Part shown: one piece after another, positions 6,095-8,070 of the stretch
Layout of the letters: each line of letters opens with the position of its first letter
How positions within the stretch are numbered: position 1 is the stretch's first letter
Assembly (NCBI GenBank): GCA_937899145.1
Contig: CALBPW010000556.1
Span: forward strand, 1-8,070
From: an uncultured Bacteroidota bacterium
GTDB taxonomy: Bacteria; Bacteroidota; Bacteroidia; Bacteroidales; SZUA-534
DNA: 8,070 nucleotides
Direction of reading: 5' to 3'
Notes under the pieces: model-generated
Seen by the model: only the letters and a program-made list of their open reading frames with translations
Told to the model about the DNA's origin: nothing
The model's database searches: none
Made by a program: the position numbers and the translations under genes

Positions 6095-7404
6095 CAGCCG
6101 ATTTTACAATAATCAAATCCAAGTTCGGCAAGTTCGCTGCGGTCGTAGATGTTGCGACCGTCAATAACAAGTTTGTTACGCATTGAGCGGGCCAACATCT
6201 CCCAACTTGGCAGGCGAAACGTTTTCCATTCAGTAACAAGCATCAGCGCATCGGCATCAACAGTAGCATCGTACATATCTTTGGCATATTTTACCTTATC
6301 GCCCACTCGCCTCCTGCACTCATTCATAGCCACAGGATCGAAGACTTTAACATCGCAACCTGCCTCAATTAATTTATCAATAAGTACCAAGGCAGGGGCT
6401 TCGCGCATATCATCGGTTTCAGGTTTGAAGGCAAGTCCCCAAAGTGCTATCTTCTTGTTTTTCAGATTACCTTCAAATTTTCTATAAAGTTTATCAAAAA
6501 GAACCGATTTTTGAGCCTCGTTTACCTCCTCAACGGCTTTAAGTACGCGCATTGAATAGCCGTTTTGTTCGGCTGTTTTAATCAGTGCTTTTACATCTTT
6601 TGGGAAGCAACTGCCACCATATCCGCAGCCCGGATAAAGGAATTTTCGCCCAATTCGAGTATCGCTGCCAATGCCTTTGCGCACCATATTTACATCGGCT
6701 CCCACAAGTTCGCAAAGGTTGGCAATGTCGTTCATAAACGAAATGCGGGTAGCAAGCATGGAGTTTGCGGCATATTTTATCATTTCGGCCGATGGAATGT
6801 CGGTAAAAATCATTCGCTCGCTATTGAGCATAAATGGTTTATAAAGCCGGGCCATAAGTTTTTGGGCCCGCCCGCTATCAGTACCGACAACAACGCGGTC
6901 TGGACCCATAAAATCTTTTATAGCAGCGCCTTCTTTCAAAAATTCAGGGTTTGATGCTACATCGAAATCAATGTTTACACCACGGCGGTCGAGTTCTTCT
7001 TGAATAGCGGTTTTTATTTTTTGCGCTGTGCCGACTGGCACTGTCGATTTGGTAACTAAAATGGTGTATTTCTTGATGTTCTGTCCAAAGGTGCGTGCCA
7101 CTGCCAATACGTATTTTAGGTCGGCACTGCCGTCTTCGTCGGGTGGTGTGCCAACGGCTGAAAATACAACTTCAACATTATCGAGGCACATGCGCAAATC
7201 GGTTGTAAAATGCAGCCTGCCCGCCGCCACATTGCGCAACACCATCTCGTCAAGTCCCGGTTCGTAGATTGTGACTTCGCCTTTTTGCAGTTTTTCAATT
7301 TTGTTCCGGTCAATATCAACACAAGTTACATCGATGCCCATTTCGGCAAAACATGTGCCCGATACAAGTCCTACATATCCTGTCCCTACTATTGCTATAT
7401 TCAT
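6094..7404 (-). CDS. ugd: UDP-glucose 6-dehydrogenase
   Basis: Ugd oxidises UDP-glucose with two NAD to UDP-glucuronate, the precursor of acidic surface sugars. The protein has 436 residues, normal for the bacterial enzyme. Visible are NAD-binding GTGYVG (7-12), YEPGL (47-51), VGTPPDEDGSADL (84-96), TKSTVPVGT (118-126), SNPEFLKEG (151-159) with catalytic Glu154, EMIKYAAN (207-214) with Lys210, and PGCGYGGSCFPKD (258-270) with nucleophile Cys266 and Asp270. GLAFKPETDDMREAPA (323-338) and DGRNIYD (415-421) lie in the C-terminal UDP-binding domain. The ATG at 7404 starts exactly at the Rossmann strand. It lies 73 bases after the transferase gene, and no TAnnTTTG element is visible in that gap, so co-transcription with the transferase is plausible. 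Its stop overlaps the start of the GlcA epimerase, matching enzyme order to pathway order. Confidence 0.96.
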   Translation of the reverse strand: MNIAIVGTGYVGLVSGTCFAEMGIDVTCVDIDRNKIEKLQKGEVTIYEPGLDEMVLRNVAAGRLHFTTDLRMCLDNVEVVFSAVGTPPDEDGSADLKYVLAVARTFGQNIKKYTILVTKSTVPVGTAQKIKTAIQEELDRRGVNIDFDVASNPEFLKEGAAIKDFMGPDRVVVGTDSGRAQKLMARLYKPFMLNSERMIFTDIPSAEMIKYAANSMLATRISFMNDIANLCELVGADVNMVRKGIGSDTRIGRKFLYPGCGYGGSCFPKDVKALIKTAEQNGYSMRVLKAVEEVNEAQKSVLFDKLYRKFEGNLKNKKIALWGLAFKPETDDMREAPALVLIDKLIEAGCDVKVFDPVAMNECRRRVGDKVKYAKDMYDATVDADALMLVTEWKTFRLPSWEMLARSMRNKLVIDGRNIYDRSELAELGFDYCKIG

Positions 7405-7477
7405 AATGATTTTACGCTTAAATCAAGTAATCAGTTTGATAAGATACAACTGAAACGTGATTTTTTCTCTATTTTGT

Positions 7478-8070
7478 TTAATTTTCCATCTCTCTATCCC
7501 TCACTTCGCGGTCGGTAATGTTGCGCATTGTTTGCCATAAATTATTGCGTTCAATATGCGTTCTCTGTCCCAAATTTTGAAATTTACGATAAATAGATGT
7601 GCCGTTTTTACATTGCCGCTGCATGAAATGATAAAAGCCAAATGTTACCAAAGTGTTAAGTATCAGTGTTATATACAATTGCAAATCGATTGATGCGCCA
7701 AGCAAATATGACACAAACCAACACGTCCATGCTAACATATTGAGTGCCAAAATGCAAAGTGTTGTTCCGAGGTGCGAAAATCCTGCTTCAATAAATAGAT
7801 GGTGAAGGTGCGTTTTATCGGGACGGAAAGGCGAATGACCTTTAATGATGCGTGTTGCCATTACTCGCAAGGTGTCGAAAACCGGTACTGCTAATGTAGC
7901 TAAAGTGCACGAAATCAATCCCATATTGTTACGCATTAGCACCTCGCACGGAGAATCGTCTTTTAAAATGCAAAGCACATAAATGGTCATTACCACACCA
8001 AGCATAAGGGCGCCGCCATCGCCTATAAACATTTTCGAAAGTTTACCAAAAACGTTGTGCAGAAAAAACG
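7478..8070 (-). CDS. WecA/TagO-type polyprenyl-phosphate sugar-1-phosphate transferase, C-terminal part
   Basis: This integral membrane enzyme moves a HexNAc-1-phosphate (usually GlcNAc) from its UDP carrier to undecaprenyl phosphate, which starts a lipid-linked glycan. The gene enters from beyond base 8070. The frame stays open to the edge, and the Met at 8032 is internal, because FLHNVFGKLSKMFIGDGG continues the family motif upstream of it. Visible are MFIGDGGALMLG with the conserved active-site Asp, VPVFDTLRV, and FRPDKTHLHHLF, whose HLHH corresponds to the HIHH nucleotide-sugar motif of WecA. Four hydrophobic segments follow from the GDGG motif, near visible residues 20-34, 50-72, 102-125 and 130-149. 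A charged cytoplasmic tail of about 45 residues ends in TDREVRDREMEN. The 196 visible residues are roughly the C-terminal half. MraY is unlikely because the context and the HLHH loop fit WecA. Sugar specificity cannot be read. Confidence 0.88.
   Translation of the reverse strand, partial: FFLHNVFGKLSKMFIGDGGALMLGVVMTIYVLCILKDDSPCEVLMRNNMGLISCTLATLAVPVFDTLRVMATRIIKGHSPFRPDKTHLHHLFIEAGFSHLGTTLCILALNMLAWTCWFVSYLLGASIDLQLYITLILNTLVTFGFYHFMQRQCKNGTSIYRKFQNLGQRTHIERNNLWQTMRNITDREVRDREMEN

Noticed and set aside
1..8070. CRISPR array, tRNA, rRNA, insertion sequence or phage genes
   Set aside because: I found no regularly spaced repeats with spacers, no cloverleaf-like sequence in the gaps, and no transposase, integrase or phage motifs.

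Overview
This window reads as chromosomal DNA of a member of the Bacteroidota, most likely Bacteroidales. The grounds are a GldA-type ABC ATPase, a TAnnTTTG-type -7 promoter element, the lack of strong Shine-Dalgarno sequences before clear starts, and a moderate GC content with AT-rich gaps. Every gene I can support is on the minus strand, so transcription runs from high to low coordinates. All product names come from reading motifs and recalled family sequences; no database search was run.

Region A (8070 to about 5060) is surface-polysaccharide machinery. It holds the 3' part of a WecA/TagO-type polyprenyl-phosphate sugar-1-phosphate transferase, a UDP-glucose 6-dehydrogenase (ugd), and a UDP-glucuronate 4-epimerase coupled to it by a TGATG stop/start. 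Region B (5059 to 4532) is a 528-base gap. It contains a tandem repeat, a short GC-rich island inside a doubtful 65-codon ORF, and a good Bacteroidota -7 promoter element just before the next gene. Region C (4531 to 2284) is a two-gene cassette resembling tviC and tviB of the Vi antigen pathway: a UDP-hexosaminuronate/UDP-GlcNAc 4-epimerase followed by a UDP-HexNAc 6-dehydrogenase. Region D (2283 to 2152) is a second gap, with a GTGTAAAG-type repeat like the one in region B.

Region E (2151 to 1) is housekeeping: rpiB (ribose-5-phosphate isomerase B), a gldA-like ABC ATPase, a 176-residue cytoplasmic protein I do not recognise, and the start of coaX (type III pantothenate kinase), which runs off the window and overlaps the unknown gene by 26 bases.

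Together, regions A and C encode two parallel dehydrogenase-plus-4-epimerase pairs. One would make UDP-GlcA and UDP-GalA from UDP-glucose; the other would make UDP-GlcNAcA and/or UDP-GalNAcA from UDP-GlcNAc. The WecA-like enzyme would load the first sugar onto the lipid carrier. This implies an acidic, uronate-rich capsule, O-antigen or exopolysaccharide. I do not see a clearly new biological system. The items most worth a second look are the paired uronate modules in opposite gene order, the related repeats flanking the tviCB-like cassette, the GC-rich island in the 528-base gap, and the unknown gene between gldA and coaX.
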